Shown: piece after piece, positions 6,020 to 6,096 of the stretch
Layout: each line of letters begins with the position of its first letter
Numbering within the stretch: position 1 is the first letter of the stretch
Assembly (NCBI GenBank): GCA_012514855.1
Contig: JAAYZL010000017.1
Location: 1 to 6,096, forward strand
DNA length: 6,096 bases
Source: Clostridiales bacterium
Lineage (GTDB): Bacteria; Bacillota_A; Clostridia; Christensenellales; Aristaeellaceae
Direction: 5' to 3'
Translations under genes and position numbers: made by a program
The notes under the pieces: model-generated
Databases searched by the model: none
What the model was told of the DNA's origin: nothing
What the model saw: only the letters and a program-made list of their open reading frames with translations

Positions 6020-6029
6020 ACCTCCTTTT
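6020..6029 (-). promoter_or_regulatory. Strong ribosome binding site deciding a TTG start
   Basis: On the minus strand, AAAAGGAGGT ends 7 bases before the TTG at 6012. No in-frame ATG or GTG is near, and the zinc-ribbon cysteines follow directly, so the rare TTG start is well supported. Confidence 0.8.
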
Positions 6030-6069
6030 GTTTGTCGACGTGCGAATTCCGTATATCGCCCGCCGACCC

Positions 6070-6088
6070 GCAATCCGTCCCGGATTGC
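6070..6088. repeat. Short perfect hairpin upstream of the zinc-ribbon membrane gene
   Basis: GCAATCCG (6070-6077) and its exact complement CGGATTGC (6081-6088) are separated by 3 bases. No T run follows on either strand within the window, so it is not a typical terminator as seen. It may belong to the end of an upstream gene or to the leader of the minus-strand operon. The rest of 6030-6096 shows no convincing promoter. Confidence 0.45.
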
Positions 6089-6096
6089 TAAACCCA

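Noticed and set aside
1..6096. Defence system, CRISPR array, mobile element, RNA gene or novel multi-gene system
   Set aside because: There are no regularly spaced repeats, transposase or integrase motifs, terminal repeats, tRNA-like folds or known defence domains. Apart from short gaps, the window is filled by housekeeping and sporulation genes plus one unknown membrane protein.

Overview
The window looks like a chromosomal segment of a GC-rich, endospore-forming member of the Firmicutes (Clostridia in the broad sense). The grounds are a Spo0A-family regulator, a SpoIIP cell-wall hydrolase, strong GGAGG-type ribosome binding sites, sigma-A promoters with extended -10 boxes, and TTG/ATG start use. 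Codon third positions are mostly G or C. The only clearly AT-rich stretch is the intergenic region at about 3384-3579. The genus cannot be named from sequence alone.

Layout. Plus strand, left: the 3' two-thirds or so of a fused E1 alpha/beta subunit of a thiamine-diphosphate 2-oxoacid dehydrogenase runs in from the left edge to 1502. It is followed by a GC-rich hairpin (1515-1542) and a small zinc-ribbon + DUF2007-like gene (1565-1922) whose reading frame is broken just after the zinc ribbon. A strong bidirectional terminator (1923-1958) separates these from four genes on the minus strand. In transcription order (right to left) these are: an uncharacterised zinc-ribbon/membrane/beta-domain protein (6012-4648); spoIIP (4584-3580); a Spo0A-family response regulator (3383-2643); and uridine kinase udk (2579-1959).

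Working together. The zinc-ribbon membrane protein and spoIIP are 63 bases apart and probably co-transcribed. SpoIIP degrades septal peptidoglycan during engulfment, so the unknown neighbour may have a role in envelope or sporulation biology. The Spo0A-like gene has its own near-consensus sigma-A promoter, as does udk, so both are probably expressed in vegetative cells independently of spoIIP. The E1 enzyme and udk are metabolic housekeeping genes with no evident link to the sporulation genes.

I see no mobile element, CRISPR array, tRNA, rRNA, defence system or toxin-antitoxin pair, and no clear case for a wholly new system. The most useful points are the divergent phosphoacceptor loop of the Spo0A-like protein, the unknown partner gene of spoIIP, and the frameshifted DUF2007-like gene.
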